Source: Puia sp.
GTDB lineage: Bacteria > Bacteroidota > Bacteroidia > Chitinophagales > Chitinophagaceae
Direction of reading: 5' to 3'
DNA: 64,000 bases
Assembly: GCA_031292515.1 (NCBI GenBank)
Contig: JARLGZ010000233.1
Span: 47,325-111,324, forward strand
The notes beneath the pieces are model-generated. The model saw only the letters and a list, made by a program, of their open reading frames with translations, had not been told where the DNA came from and did not search any database. How positions within the stretch are numbered: position 1 is the stretch's first letter; every line of letters starts with the position of its first letter. Shown piece by piece: positions 40,268 through 49,384 of this stretch. Position numbers and translations under genes: made by a program.

Positions 40268-42199
40268 TTAATCGTGATCTACCGTGAAAGCCGGCTGATT
40301 ATTTTCCTGCGGCATCGAGAGATCTCCCGGCGACATTTTCTCCAACCGGACGTTCTTACCCAGCACATCTCCCCGCAAACGATTGCCCGACAGCGTGACT
40401 TTTCTGCAAGCCTGGAAGGTGAACATATATTTTCGCGGATGGAAAGCCTTAAACCGATCGCTCCGGACGATGGTATTGTCCGTAAAGGAGAGTCCGCTAA
40501 CGGATTTCGCGAATAATACCGGGTAATCGAAAGGATGAAACTCGTTTTCCGTGATCACGATATTCCGATGGAACGGCGTCCGGGCATCCAACCGGGGAAT
40601 TTCGGGATCTATGCTGATAATGGCTTCGCAAAACTGGTACATCGACGTCAGGCATGCATCGCGAAAAATATTTTTCCGTATCAGCACGTCTTTCACCGCT
40701 CCCGACTCAAACCACTGATTGGCATCGCCCGCAATAAGAATAGCCGATCCGCTGGATTCGAAAGTATTCTCCTCCACCACCACCCTGCCGGGCGTGGAGA
40801 TGAGCAGGCCCCGTGCACGGTTGAAGGAAAACAGGCAGTTCCGTACGGTAAGGTCAGGCGTCCAGGTCAGGTTTTCAAGCGCATCTTTCACCGCGATAGC
40901 GCGCGGGACCGGCTGTTTGAAATGCAGGACAAAATCCTGCCTGTTGATCGGGGTAAAACCGGTGATCCTACCGGCAGCCACTGTCTGCATCGTCTCATGA
41001 TCGATAAACCCGACACTATCGCCGGGGTGGCCCCATTCCATGCCCGTGCTTTGTTCATGCATAAAACGGCAGACCAGTTCACTGTCCGATCTCCGTTCGA
41101 TTATCTGAACGGCAGTACCATGCACATTGATCGGGTCATCCATCAGACCGGCGAACCCGCAATGTTCAACAAGCAGTTGTCCTTTGCAATTTGAAAAATG
41201 ACAACCATCATCATGCCCGCTGAAATACCGTCCCTTTCCTGCGTTCGGCACCACCTGGAGATTCCGGAACACGAGGTTCTCCGAATATTGCGACAGGATG
41301 CCCAGACCCGCCGTTTGATATAGGATGATGTTCTCCAGCCGGTTATTCGTGCTGCCGGTTATAAAGATACCGGCATGGTCTCTTTCGCTGTGGCGAAGCA
41401 CGAGCACATTTCCGATGGCGGGTTTGCGCGCAAAAGGATACTTCAGCCGCAGGTCTCCTCCGGGTCGTGGAACAGCTGTGTATTTGTCCCAGTCATCGCC
41501 CAGCACACCTGCATCGCCTGTTTGCGGAACGATCATATGGGTGGCAGCATCGAACTCCATCGTACCCCACCATTCGCTTTTCCAGCCTTCCCCCACGAAT
41601 ACCAGCTTGCCTCCCTCGAGGATATAGGGATAAGAGGCCGCGTCGATGCGTATCTCTATGTATTGCGCCGATGTGTCTGTCACGACCGCCTGGGCGGTAA
41701 GGGGGATATCCCAGTCGATGCTTACATTTTTGATGAACACATTTTGTGAATGGTCGATTGTAAAAGGCTGCACGCGGTCATGATAGATGAATGACGACCC
41801 GCCGGCATCGACCGTCAACTCTTTGAAGCCGGATATCCAGATCGGGCAACGCTTCGGGTTGATGGCGGTCGTGTTGGATTCGAAATATTCTTTCTCCACG
41901 CTGTACTGCGGCCAGAAATCATACCTGCCTTTTGCAAAGACCAGCACGGGATGGGCATACCTCCGGCATTCCTCCAAAGCCTGCTGCACGGCTTTTACGG
42001 CATTCTGACGACTATCCGGCGATAATCCGAACCGGCTCACATATACAGTATCGCCTGCGGAGGCGGCCACCGGAATGGATGACCCCAACAGAAGAGACAG
42101 TAAAAAAAACCAAACTTTCGCGACGATTCTTTTTCGGACAGAGAGGCTTTTTTTTCGGACAGAGAGATTTCTTTTTCGGACAGATCTTATTCGATTCAT
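40268..42199 (-). CDS. GH110-like alpha-1,3-galactosidase (parallel beta-helix)
   Basis: A 643-residue exported enzyme. After a basic head and signal region (VWFFLLSLLLGSSIPVAASA) comes a pectate-lyase-like beta-helix. GH110 landmarks are FSGHDDGCHFSNCKGQLLVE and HCGFAGLMDDPINVHGT, the central catalytic segment of alpha-1,3-galactosidase B enzymes, which act on blood-group-B-type or linear alpha-1,3-linked galactose. The rest (VFIKNVSIDWDIPLTAQAVV, YQTAGLGILSQYSENLVFRN) also follows the family order. The head (about residues 5-26) contains three heptapeptide repeats of the type S-V-R-K-(R/K)-x-L, encoded by a 21-nt tandem repeat; the true start may lie after it. A membrane acyltransferase-like gene follows upstream on the same strand. 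Confidence 0.78.
   Translation of the reverse strand: MNRIRSVRKRNLSVRKKSLSVRKRIVAKVWFFLLSLLLGSSIPVAASAGDTVYVSRFGLSPDSRQNAVKAVQQALEECRRYAHPVLVFAKGRYDFWPQYSVEKEYFESNTTAINPKRCPIWISGFKELTVDAGGSSFIYHDRVQPFTIDHSQNVFIKNVSIDWDIPLTAQAVVTDTSAQYIEIRIDAASYPYILEGGKLVFVGEGWKSEWWGTMEFDAATHMIVPQTGDAGVLGDDWDKYTAVPRPGGDLRLKYPFARKPAIGNVLVLRHSERDHAGIFITGSTNNRLENIILYQTAGLGILSQYSENLVFRNLQVVPNAGKGRYFSGHDDGCHFSNCKGQLLVEHCGFAGLMDDPINVHGTAVQIIERRSDSELVCRFMHEQSTGMEWGHPGDSVGFIDHETMQTVAAGRITGFTPINRQDFVLHFKQPVPRAIAVKDALENLTWTPDLTVRNCLFSFNRARGLLISTPGRVVVEENTFESSGSAILIAGDANQWFESGAVKDVLIRKNIFRDACLTSMYQFCEAIISIDPEIPRLDARTPFHRNIVITENEFHPFDYPVLFAKSVSGLSFTDNTIVRSDRFKAFHPRKYMFTFQACRKVTLSGNRLRGDVLGKNVRLEKMSPGDLSMPQENNQPAFTVDHD
42130..42192 (-). 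repeat. Three 21-nt tandem repeats at the start of the GH110 gene
   Basis: Units at 42130-42150, 42151-42171 and 42172-42192, each starting TTTTTCGGACAGA on the plus strand. The minus strand encodes three heptapeptides (S/R)VRK(R/K)(N/S/I)(L/V). The period of 21 keeps the frame, so the copy number could change without breaking the gene. Confidence 0.7.
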
Positions 42200-42271
42200 T
42201 GTAAATTTTGGGACTTTTATTTTTCGATGAGGGTGGCCTGGCCACTATCAGTTCCGTTACCGATGTCTCAG

Positions 42272-43447
42272 TTACACCCTGATATAGATTTTCCGGCGAT
42301 CCAACAACCAGCCTGTCAGCCAGTATAACACCACGATGCCGAGTGCAAACAGCAGGCTGGCCAGTTTTTCGTTATGGAACGCGAGAGGTTTGGAGACATG
42401 TTCATAGATCCAGGAAAAAGGAGCACGGTACAGGGTCTTGCCGGTTGGATCACTGCCGTCTGCAATCCTGAACAACCCGGTGAACCTGGGTACAAGCCCA
42501 CTCAACACAAAAATAAAGAGCGGATTTTTCCCGAAGACATCAAAAAAACGGCTCCAGACTCCCTTCAAACCTTTGAATTCGATGAGGAAGATAAAAAGGC
42601 CGAGGGTCAGCATGGCAAGCGCCCCGCTCGTGACCGTGAAGCTGCTGGTCCATATCTTCTTATTGACGGGAAATGCCAGGCTCCAGCAGTAGCCGACGAA
42701 AAGCAAACCCAGACCGGCGGCAAAAAGAATCGCAAGCATTTCGAAGTTTTTCCCTTTCCGCTGGATAAAGCCGCCTGTGAAGTACCCGATTACCACCGAC
42801 ACGATCGCCGGGAGCGTACTGGCGAGCCCCTCCGGGTCGAAGGCAACGCCCTCTCCATGATATAAATGTTCGGCACCGAATACGGCTTTATCGACGGGAG
42901 TCCCAAAATACCCGGACAGGCTATAAGGATTCCCCGGGTTTCCCAACCAGGCGCACATCCCCCAGTAAGTAATCAACAGGAATATGCAAACCAGGCATGC
43001 AGTAAGCGGTTTGCAGAAATAGACCAGTATGGATGCAAAAAAATAACAAAGCCCGATACGTGTCAATACTCCCATGACCCGGACACCCGAGAGCCCCCCC
43101 TGGTCATTCAGCCAGGTCCATTTCTTAAAAACCAGGCTGTCATGATCCCAGCGGAAAAATGGAGACCAGTTGAGGAGCAGTCCTATCAGCAGGATCAGGA
43201 GCGTGCGCCTGCCCACCTTTTTAAGGAAGACGGCATCCCCCTGTTGCCGCAAACGGGGCATCACAAAAGAAAGAGCGTTACCCACCGCAAAAAGGAAAAA
43301 AGGGAAGACCAGGTCGGTCGGTGTGAGCCCATGCCAGGGAGCATGGTCAAGAGGCCCATAAGCCTCCCCCATCTGGTCGTTGACCAATATCATAAATGCG
43401 ACGGTCGCACCCCGGAAAACATCCAGTGAATAGTATCTCTCTTTCAT
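42272..43447 (-). CDS. HGSNAT/NagX-like membrane acyltransferase
   Basis: Multi-spanning inner-membrane protein of 391 residues starting MKERYYSLDVFRGATVAFMI, the typical opening of the heparan-alpha-glucosaminide N-acetyltransferase/NagX (DUF5009) family, with a conserved Asp in LDVFRG and NDQMGEAYGPLDHAPWHGLT (His of the catalytic loop) followed by PTDLVFPFFLFAVGNALSFV. About ten helices are visible. These proteins are linked to the transfer of acetyl groups to sugars across the membrane or to amino-sugar use. A start at 43465 is open (TTG/GTG type), but ATG at 43447 is more natural. The next gene downstream on the strand is the GH110 glycosidase, 72 nt away; a joint role in glycan use is plausible. 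Confidence 0.85.
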   Translation of the reverse strand: MKERYYSLDVFRGATVAFMILVNDQMGEAYGPLDHAPWHGLTPTDLVFPFFLFAVGNALSFVMPRLRQQGDAVFLKKVGRRTLLILLIGLLLNWSPFFRWDHDSLVFKKWTWLNDQGGLSGVRVMGVLTRIGLCYFFASILVYFCKPLTACLVCIFLLITYWGMCAWLGNPGNPYSLSGYFGTPVDKAVFGAEHLYHGEGVAFDPEGLASTLPAIVSVVIGYFTGGFIQRKGKNFEMLAILFAAGLGLLFVGYCWSLAFPVNKKIWTSSFTVTSGALAMLTLGLFIFLIEFKGLKGVWSRFFDVFGKNPLFIFVLSGLVPRFTGLFRIADGSDPTGKTLYRAPFSWIYEHVSKPLAFHNEKLASLLFALGIVVLYWLTGWLLDRRKIYIRV

Positions 43448-43589
43448 CGCCGATGAAAATACCATTCCTTGAGAATATCTGCAATAATATTTTGACCCGC
43501 TGCAGCCATCGGTCCTTTTTTAGGCGAGATTGCCCGGCCACGGATCGATCGATGCGCGCTTGACCGTAAGGGCCCATCAGTAAGGCCCA

Positions 43590-43955
43590 TCAGTTGAGGA
43601 GGGGATCGCCTGCCCCGTCGTCCGACCCAAGAGCCGGCCAGGGAGAGTAACAGTCCGCATAATAACTTTCAATGGCAGTGCCTACGGCTTCCGTCAGCCG
43701 CGTCGACTCTTTGCCGATATCAGACCAACTGTCTTTCTCGTTATACACCAGCGCCATCGATTCTTCTCCCCCGGCATATTGTACCAGGAATATCACGATA
43801 TTCCCGACAAGCATCGGCTTTACCACGATGGCATTCCAGGTGCCCCGAAAAAAACATTCAGTGCTGAAAGAAGTATCGATGGGAAGGGATTCCTGCAGGA
43901 AGGTAGCATATGCAATGTTCTTCAATCCATTGAGTTTCAAACGAAAGCCAGGCAT
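43590..43955 (-). CDS. Hypothetical protein (121 residues)
   Basis: ATG at 43955 (a TTG at 43961 is also in frame). The protein starts MPGFRLKLNGLKNIAYATFL and contains TECFFRGTWNAIVVKPMLVG, NIVIFLVQYAGGEESMALVY and SDIGKESTRLTEAVGTAIES. It is moderately hydrophobic with no signal peptide and looks like a small alpha/beta cytoplasmic protein. I do not recognise the family. It lies upstream of the acyltransferase gene, 143 nt away. Confidence 0.6.
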   Translation of the reverse strand: MPGFRLKLNGLKNIAYATFLQESLPIDTSFSTECFFRGTWNAIVVKPMLVGNIVIFLVQYAGGEESMALVYNEKDSWSDIGKESTRLTEAVGTAIESYYADCYSPWPALGSDDGAGDPLLN

Positions 43956-44112
43956 AGTCAAGAATTAAGGCAAAGAATTATAAAAGAGTAACAGACACCA
44001 TCTAACAAAAAACATTCCATTAAAATAGCATAAGGTGTGCTGTGCGTGCGGGTCATTGTAAAGCAGATGCGACAGACTGAATCACTGCAATATTACTTGC
44101 TTACCAAAAAAC

Positions 44113-44138
44113 TTCATGTAGAACTAATTCTACATGAA
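44113..44138. promoter_or_regulatory. 26-nt perfect inverted repeat before the first response regulator
   Basis: Arms of 11 bases, TTCATGTAGAA and TTCTACATGAA, separated by CTAA. Followed by CTTCTTTTTTTATC. It lies 71 nt before the regulator's ATG. It could be an operator for a dimeric regulator; the T-rich tail means a weak terminator is the alternative. Confidence 0.45.
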
Positions 44139-44208
44139 CTTCTTTTTTTATCTTGAATGGCATACGAATAAACGGCATAGATGTAAACACTTATTTCCGA
44201 ATTTTCAA

Positions 44209-44826
44209 ATGATTGCAGAGCCTGAGATATTATTGGCAGACGATCACAGTATGATCCGCAAGGGACTTAAATTATTGCTTCAACTGCATTTGGGCCATAC
44301 CGCCGTGAGAGAGCTGGTAAGCTGCAACGAGCTGATGAAAGAGCTTTCGAAAAAAAAATATACGCACCTGGTCCTCGACATCATTTTAACGGATGGAAAC
44401 ACGCTGGAAGTGCTTCCCAATATCAGGAGGCTTTACCCGGACCTGAGCATACTCATCTTCTCCATGCAACCCGCCGAAGTATATGGAGAGGCATTGAAAC
44501 AATATGGCATTTACCATTATCTTTCAAAAACGACGCCCGAGGATGAGACGATCCGGGTACTGCGGCAATTCCTGCAAAATGAACAGCCTTCCAGGATCAA
44601 CCAGGTCCTCAGACACCCCAAAAACCCTTTTTCATCTCTTGCTCCCCGCGAACTGGAGATCCTGCATTATATATTGAAAGGGATCGGAACCAAGGATATC
44701 GCGGAAACGCTTAATGTCAAAATGAATACCATTTCCACGCTAAAAGCCAGAATATTTGAAAAGACCCAAACGGAAAACCTGAAAGAACTGATTGAACTGG
44801 CGGCTCTTTACAATGTCAATTATTAA
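44209..44826 (+). CDS. NarL/LuxR-type response regulator
   Basis: A 205-residue DNA-binding response regulator. Receiver domain: EILLADDHSMIRKGLKLLLQ (acidic pair), phospho-acceptor Asp57 in THLVLDIILTDGN, ILIFSMQPAE (Ser/Thr position) and YLSKTTPED (Lys). The C-terminal LuxR helix-turn-helix has LAPRELEILHYILKGIGTKD, IAETLNVKMNTISTLKARIF and EKTQTENLKELIELAALYNV. The frame is open to 44134, but ATG at 44209 gives the usual N-terminus. It precedes the propeller kinase gene by 23 nt and is almost certainly its partner; the HTH variant IGTKDIAETLNVKMNTISTL is typical of the class. Confidence 0.93.
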   Translation: MIAEPEILLADDHSMIRKGLKLLLQLHLGHTAVRELVSCNELMKELSKKKYTHLVLDIILTDGNTLEVLPNIRRLYPDLSILIFSMQPAEVYGEALKQYGIYHYLSKTTPEDETIRVLRQFLQNEQPSRINQVLRHPKNPFSSLAPRELEILHYILKGIGTKDIAETLNVKMNTISTLKARIFEKTQTENLKELIELAALYNVNY

Positions 44827-44849
44827 GACAAACGACTAATCCCGGCGTT

Positions 44850-47800
44850 ATGATCAGATCCCGGCCTTTGAAATATTGCAGGCGTTTTGCATGGATGGCA
44901 GCCTGGCTGGGGATACCCCTGTTTCTTCCCGCTCAGTATACTTTCCAGGTCAGGCGGTTCACTACGGAGAACGGGCTCCCCTCCAACGGTATCAAAGGCC
45001 TTCAATGGGATGATCGCACCGGTTTTCTCTGGATTGCCACGGAGGCTGGCATAGCCAGGTACAATGGAGCCGATTTTGTAATCTTTTCGAAGGAGACAAA
45101 TCCCGGCGGCCTGTCGGAGAGAATGCTGTTCCTGTCGAAAGACCGGTCTGGAGAGATCTATACCGCCGATGAAGCAGGTGACATTTTTTTTGTCAGCCGG
45201 AACAGGTTGCAACTGATGGGCAACACCGTTCTCGACACAAGACCTTCGACCTTCAAACCGGTCGGGATCGCCTCCTCTCCCGCGCTGTTCCGCCAATCCT
45301 CCCTTCATCCTCCCAGGAACTTCGGGTTTAATTTCGGTTCAGATCAGGCCTTGCCGCTCGATGACAGCAACCTGCTGCTCCTGCACAAGGATTCGCTTTA
45401 TAGCTATATCCTGGGCCGGATGGAACCTGTCTGGCTGAACACGGTATGGCCGGGAGGAAGGTTGTTCAGATCGGAGAACCGGCTATTCGTCTGCAGCGGA
45501 TCCCACCTCTTTTATATTTTCGACAGACAGCCGGCCGCTCATCATCGCGTCCCCGCGGAAGACCCCATCCCGGACGACATCCCACTGCTCCGTCCCCGGC
45601 CTGTCGGGTTCGCCGACGAGCAAGCGATCCTGGCACAAACCGGCACCGGCAAAGGTTGGAAGCTCTTTTGGGAGACCGGTATGAAGAATCCCATCCTCAT
45701 CGCCGGCAGCCGGGCATGGAAACTCTATTTCGAGCATGAAAAGATCAGGGCGGCCCTGATCTGCACGGCTATCCCCACGGATGCCCTGATCTCTTTTGCC
45801 TGTTTTGTAGAAGATAGAGGCCTCCTCTTTTTGGGCACGGCTTCAAAAGGCGTCATCCAGATCCGGAAAAATACGATCCTGCCGGTTAAAAACAGGAATG
45901 CCCCCGACGATCTATCAAACTCTTGTTATAGCCAGATCGCCCTGCCCGATGGAAACGTCCTCACAAGCAACGGTTATACCCTCGGCGCCCGGGATATCCG
46001 GCCCTCTTTTCTGCCGATAAGATCTCCCTTCGACAATTTTGTTCTTCTTGCCCCCGACAGCACCCTTTGGTACAGTTATGAAAATACCCTGCACGGTTAT
46101 GATTATAAAACCGGGAAAACGTCTTCGACCGGTCTGGAATACGGATCCGTCACAACCGGTTTCCTTCAGTCCCATGACCGCTTGTTTATCGCCAATGCGA
46201 TAGGAATCGGCTTGCTACGGGACGGGAAAATCGACTATCTCTATCGCTATCCTCAGCCGGATATTAACAGCAACGCGCCCTTTGCTATGATCGAGTCCGA
46301 ACCGGGCGTACTGGCGATAGCCTGCTGTAACGGGTTGTTACGGTTTAATGTCGGAACAAAACGCATGGACACCCTCCTGCCTGCCAATGGCGCCTGCGTT
46401 CGCGCCTTATGGCGCTACAAGGAGTATCTTTTCATAGGAACCTACGGAAAAGGCATTTATTGCTGGAAAAACGGTATCATGCGTCCCATTCCCATCGACA
46501 AAAACGGGTATCTGCAGTATGCCCATTGTTTTATTGCCGATCGCTTTGGATATTGCTGGATAAGCACCAACAAGGGCCTTTTCAAAGCGAGGTTGCAGGA
46601 TATGATGAAGGCCTTCGAAGATCCCGGCAGCCAGGTCTACTATCATTATTTTGGCTCGGACGACGGCATGGACATGACCGAGCTCAACGGCGGATGCACC
46701 CCCTGCGCGTTGGCGCTGAATGACAGCACACTGTCTTTCCCATCCATGGACGGACTGGTCTGGGTTGATCCGCGAAGCCCGGTTCGGACCCCGGACGGAC
46801 AGGTCTATATCGATGCCTTGTATGCCGACGGAACAAAACTGGGTGACGGCGACACGACGATTTCCGAACTGCCGGTAAATACGCGGGAGCTGGCCATCTC
46901 GATCGGTTTCCCCGCCTGGGCCGCAAAAGAGAATATATATATCGAATACCAGCTCTTGCCTTATTCGGATGGCTGGCAACGGTTAAAGACCGAATCAGAA
47001 TCTTCTATCCGGTTCAGCAACCTCCCATCAGGCGATTACCGGCTGGTCCTTCGCAAAACGAATGGATTCGGTCCGGGTAACTACAGTTCCCGGGAGATCC
47101 GTTTCCGTATCGGTCTTCACTGGTATCAGCATAGCTGGACCTGGGTAGCGGCCTTTCTGGCGCTCATCACCGGAATCGTATTCATCATAAGAATACGAAC
47201 CAGGCAGTTCAAAATCAGGCAATCAAAGCTCGAGGAACAAATAGCGGCCAAAACCAATGAACTCATCCTAAAAAATGAGGAACTGGAAAAAACAGACCAG
47301 ATAAAGACCCGTCTCATCTCTATCATCAGCCATGACCTGGTCACCCCCCTTAAGTTCCTGCACCTGACCGGTAAAAACCTCCTGGAGAAAAAAGAAGAGT
47401 TGCCGGAAGAACTGAAGACCGAAATGGTGACGGAGATCACGCATACTTCCAAAGAACTGGAGCTGCTCTCAACCAATATCCTGAACTGGATCAAATACCG
47501 CAACGAAGAAAGGAGGCTGGAGAAGGAGAGTTTTGCCCTTTATCAACTCGTCGGCCTGATCTATGGAATATTGGGATCCATGGCCAAACACAAACAAATA
47601 CGCCTGATCAACACAGTGGAAGAGAGATTCATACTCAGGCAATTTATCGAGCCGGTAAAGATCGTATTATACAACCTCGTCCTGAACGCCATCAATTTCA
47701 CCCGGGAAGGCGGCGGCGATATCACCATCAACCATTCCCTCACACCCGATGGAATACTAATCAGGGTAACCGATGAGGGGGTCGGCATGACTACCGAGCA

Positions 47801-48002
47801 GATCAACAATATCATGGCCGATCATTTTATCATTTCGTCCGCGAACGTGGACAACCGGAAAGGGAACGGACTGGGCTATCTGATCATCAAGGACCTGTTG
47901 AAGATCATCAAAGGAAGTCTCAGCATCGAGAGCGAACTATCGAAGGGAAGCCGCGTAAGTATCCTGATCTACCGCGAATCTTTTACACAGGTCACCCATT
48001 GA
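44850..48002 (+). CDS. Propeller-type sensor histidine kinase (paralogue 1)
   Basis: Inner-membrane sensor of 1050 residues. An N-terminal signal (about 1-30) leads to a periplasmic two-component-regulator propeller (about 30-670; repeats such as LPSNGIKGLQWDDRTGFLWI), a Y_Y_Y immunoglobulin-like domain (about 690-755), one transmembrane helix (about 760-785; WVAAFLALITGIVFIIRIR), a coiled coil and a kinase core. The dimerisation motif is IISHDLVTPLKF with His828; the ATPase part has NLVLNAINFT (N box), RVTDEGVGM and KGNGLGYLIIKDLLK. Unlike one-piece hybrid (HTCS) proteins it has no receiver or AraC domain and relies on the regulator encoded 23 nt upstream. Its last 11 bases overlap the convergent L,D-transpeptidase gene. 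The signal is unknown. Confidence 0.93.
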   Translation: MIRSRPLKYCRRFAWMAAWLGIPLFLPAQYTFQVRRFTTENGLPSNGIKGLQWDDRTGFLWIATEAGIARYNGADFVIFSKETNPGGLSERMLFLSKDRSGEIYTADEAGDIFFVSRNRLQLMGNTVLDTRPSTFKPVGIASSPALFRQSSLHPPRNFGFNFGSDQALPLDDSNLLLLHKDSLYSYILGRMEPVWLNTVWPGGRLFRSENRLFVCSGSHLFYIFDRQPAAHHRVPAEDPIPDDIPLLRPRPVGFADEQAILAQTGTGKGWKLFWETGMKNPILIAGSRAWKLYFEHEKIRAALICTAIPTDALISFACFVEDRGLLFLGTASKGVIQIRKNTILPVKNRNAPDDLSNSCYSQIALPDGNVLTSNGYTLGARDIRPSFLPIRSPFDNFVLLAPDSTLWYSYENTLHGYDYKTGKTSSTGLEYGSVTTGFLQSHDRLFIANAIGIGLLRDGKIDYLYRYPQPDINSNAPFAMIESEPGVLAIACCNGLLRFNVGTKRMDTLLPANGACVRALWRYKEYLFIGTYGKGIYCWKNGIMRPIPIDKNGYLQYAHCFIADRFGYCWISTNKGLFKARLQDMMKAFEDPGSQVYYHYFGSDDGMDMTELNGGCTPCALALNDSTLSFPSMDGLVWVDPRSPVRTPDGQVYIDALYADGTKLGDGDTTISELPVNTRELAISIGFPAWAAKENIYIEYQLLPYSDGWQRLKTESESSIRFSNLPSGDYRLVLRKTNGFGPGNYSSREIRFRIGLHWYQHSWTWVAAFLALITGIVFIIRIRTRQFKIRQSKLEEQIAAKTNELILKNEELEKTDQIKTRLISIISHDLVTPLKFLHLTGKNLLEKKEELPEELKTEMVTEITHTSKELELLSTNILNWIKYRNEERRLEKESFALYQLVGLIYGILGSMAKHKQIRLINTVEERFILRQFIEPVKIVLYNLVLNAINFTREGGGDITINHSLTPDGILIRVTDEGVGMTTEQINNIMADHFIISSANVDNRKGNGLGYLIIKDLLKIIKGSLSIESELSKGSRVSILIYRESFTQVTH

Positions 48003-48894
48003 TCCTCCTGTACACCGGTCCCCCATTGATCACCGTCGATTCTGCCAGATATTTGTGTGTGGGATGATAAATGAACAGGCAACTGCCATTTTTCACAACC
48101 CGGATGATTTTTGGGCTCAGCGGAGCAGGTATGGCAGGACATCCAAGACTTGTCCCCATAATACCAAAATTCCGGAGGTACTGATTGCATATATAGCTCG
48201 AACCATGCAAAACAATATTTCTTTTTAAAGCCTGGTCATTATATCCCTTATCAAGACCCCGGATTTTGAGGGAAAGCCCATTCTTACCGTAATAGGTTCT
48301 CCCCGTGATGTAGAAACCCAGGCTGCTTTTTCCCGATTCAGGGATGTTTGAAAACGAGCTGGCATATTCGGCTCCGGAATTCTGACCATGCGCCACGTAC
48401 GTGCGGAAAAGAAGTTTTCTATGCTGAATATCAATAACATACATCCTTTTCATACGGGAAGATTGGCTAAAATCGCAAATGGAGAGGACCCCGGTCTTGT
48501 TCAGTACACCCTTTTTTAGGAGGTTGTGATACCCTCTCCAGGCATATTCGAAGGCTTCGGGGTTCAGGCCCGTAACGGCGAGGTGCATGGTGTCATAGAG
48601 GGAATTCGCCTGGTTGATGATACTTTTCAATTCCAGGGAAACAGGACTGGCTTTGACGGTGAAGGCTTCAGCCGCCCGGTTATCGGATCCCTTTGAGAAA
48701 AGGGGCATCGCCGCAGGAGTGTATTTGATAAACTTTTTGATGACCGCCGAAGAATAATAAGGCAGATTCGCAGGACCAGCCGAAGCAGGGGCTTCGAAAC
48801 CGGCCATCTTATTGTTGCCGGCAATCATTGCAGGGGCTGTCAGGATCATCAGAAAGAACATGATCTTTGATAGCTGGTAGGGCAGGGTTTTCAT
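47992..48894 (-). CDS. L,D-transpeptidase-like (YkuD-type) exported protein
   Basis: A 300-residue protein with an N-terminal hydrophobic export segment (MFFLMILTAPAMIAG). The catalytic domain shows NIVLHGSSYICNQYLRNFG and IMGTSLGCPAIPAP, the His and Cys motifs (HGS...SxGCP) of the murein L,D-transpeptidase family, here of the 'murein L,D-transpeptidase catalytic domain family' type common in Bacteroidota. It would make 3-3 cross-links or attach proteins to peptidoglycan in the periplasm. A GTG at 48900 is also in frame; ATG at 48894 is preferred. Its 3' end overlaps the end of the kinase gene on the other strand by 11 nt. Confidence 0.87.
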   Translation of the reverse strand: MKTLPYQLSKIMFFLMILTAPAMIAGNNKMAGFEAPASAGPANLPYYSSAVIKKFIKYTPAAMPLFSKGSDNRAAEAFTVKASPVSLELKSIINQANSLYDTMHLAVTGLNPEAFEYAWRGYHNLLKKGVLNKTGVLSICDFSQSSRMKRMYVIDIQHRKLLFRTYVAHGQNSGAEYASSFSNIPESGKSSLGFYITGRTYYGKNGLSLKIRGLDKGYNDQALKRNIVLHGSSYICNQYLRNFGIMGTSLGCPAIPAPLSPKIIRVVKNGSCLFIYHPTHKYLAESTVINGGPVYRRING

Positions 48895-49060
48895 GAACAC
48901 GGGGATTTAATAGTATGTTGGATAATTCAACCTTTATAACGTCCGGGCGGTTCCAGGATTGTAGTCACAACCGGAAAAAATATGCGTCCCGGAAAGGGAA
49001 TTGCAGGCCTACCAGGGCTGCATCAAGGCCGCAACAACATAATAGATTGATAGTGAAAGG

Positions 49061-49384
49061 CTAAGCGGAGCGTGTGGGGAGCTTTTTCATAAGAGAAGAA
49101 GGTTCTCTTTGTTGATCCTCGTTAATTTGTTCTTCCTCCTTGGAGGCAATTTTCATGGCTATGACCGGCTTGGTAAGTTCCTTCAGCTTTTGCTCCAGCA
49201 GGCAATATTCCTTTTGCAGCTGAAGGATCTCTGTATGATTGCTCAACATTTCTTTTTCAAGCTGGTTAATCTTGCCCTGTTTTTTGGCGCCCATCCCCTT
49301 TTTGATCTTGAATCCTATAAATCCCGAGAACAAGGCTATGGCAAATATGACGAGGATATTAACTGTAAACTCAATGGTGAACAT
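49061..49384 (-). CDS. Small membrane-anchored coiled-coil protein
   Basis: A 107-residue protein: one hydrophobic helix (VNILVIFAIALFSGFIGFKI), a basic stretch KKGMGAKKQGK, then a helix with heptads (INQLEKEMLSNHTEILQLQK, EYCLLEQKLKELTKP) and a polar tail. This is a typical bitopic protein with a cytosolic coiled coil; no family is recognised. It lies upstream of the L,D-transpeptidase on the same strand, 166 nt away, and next to a long gene-free stretch. Confidence 0.6.
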   Translation of the reverse strand: MFTIEFTVNILVIFAIALFSGFIGFKIKKGMGAKKQGKINQLEKEMLSNHTEILQLQKEYCLLEQKLKELTKPVIAMKIASKEEEQINEDQQREPSSLMKKLPTRSA

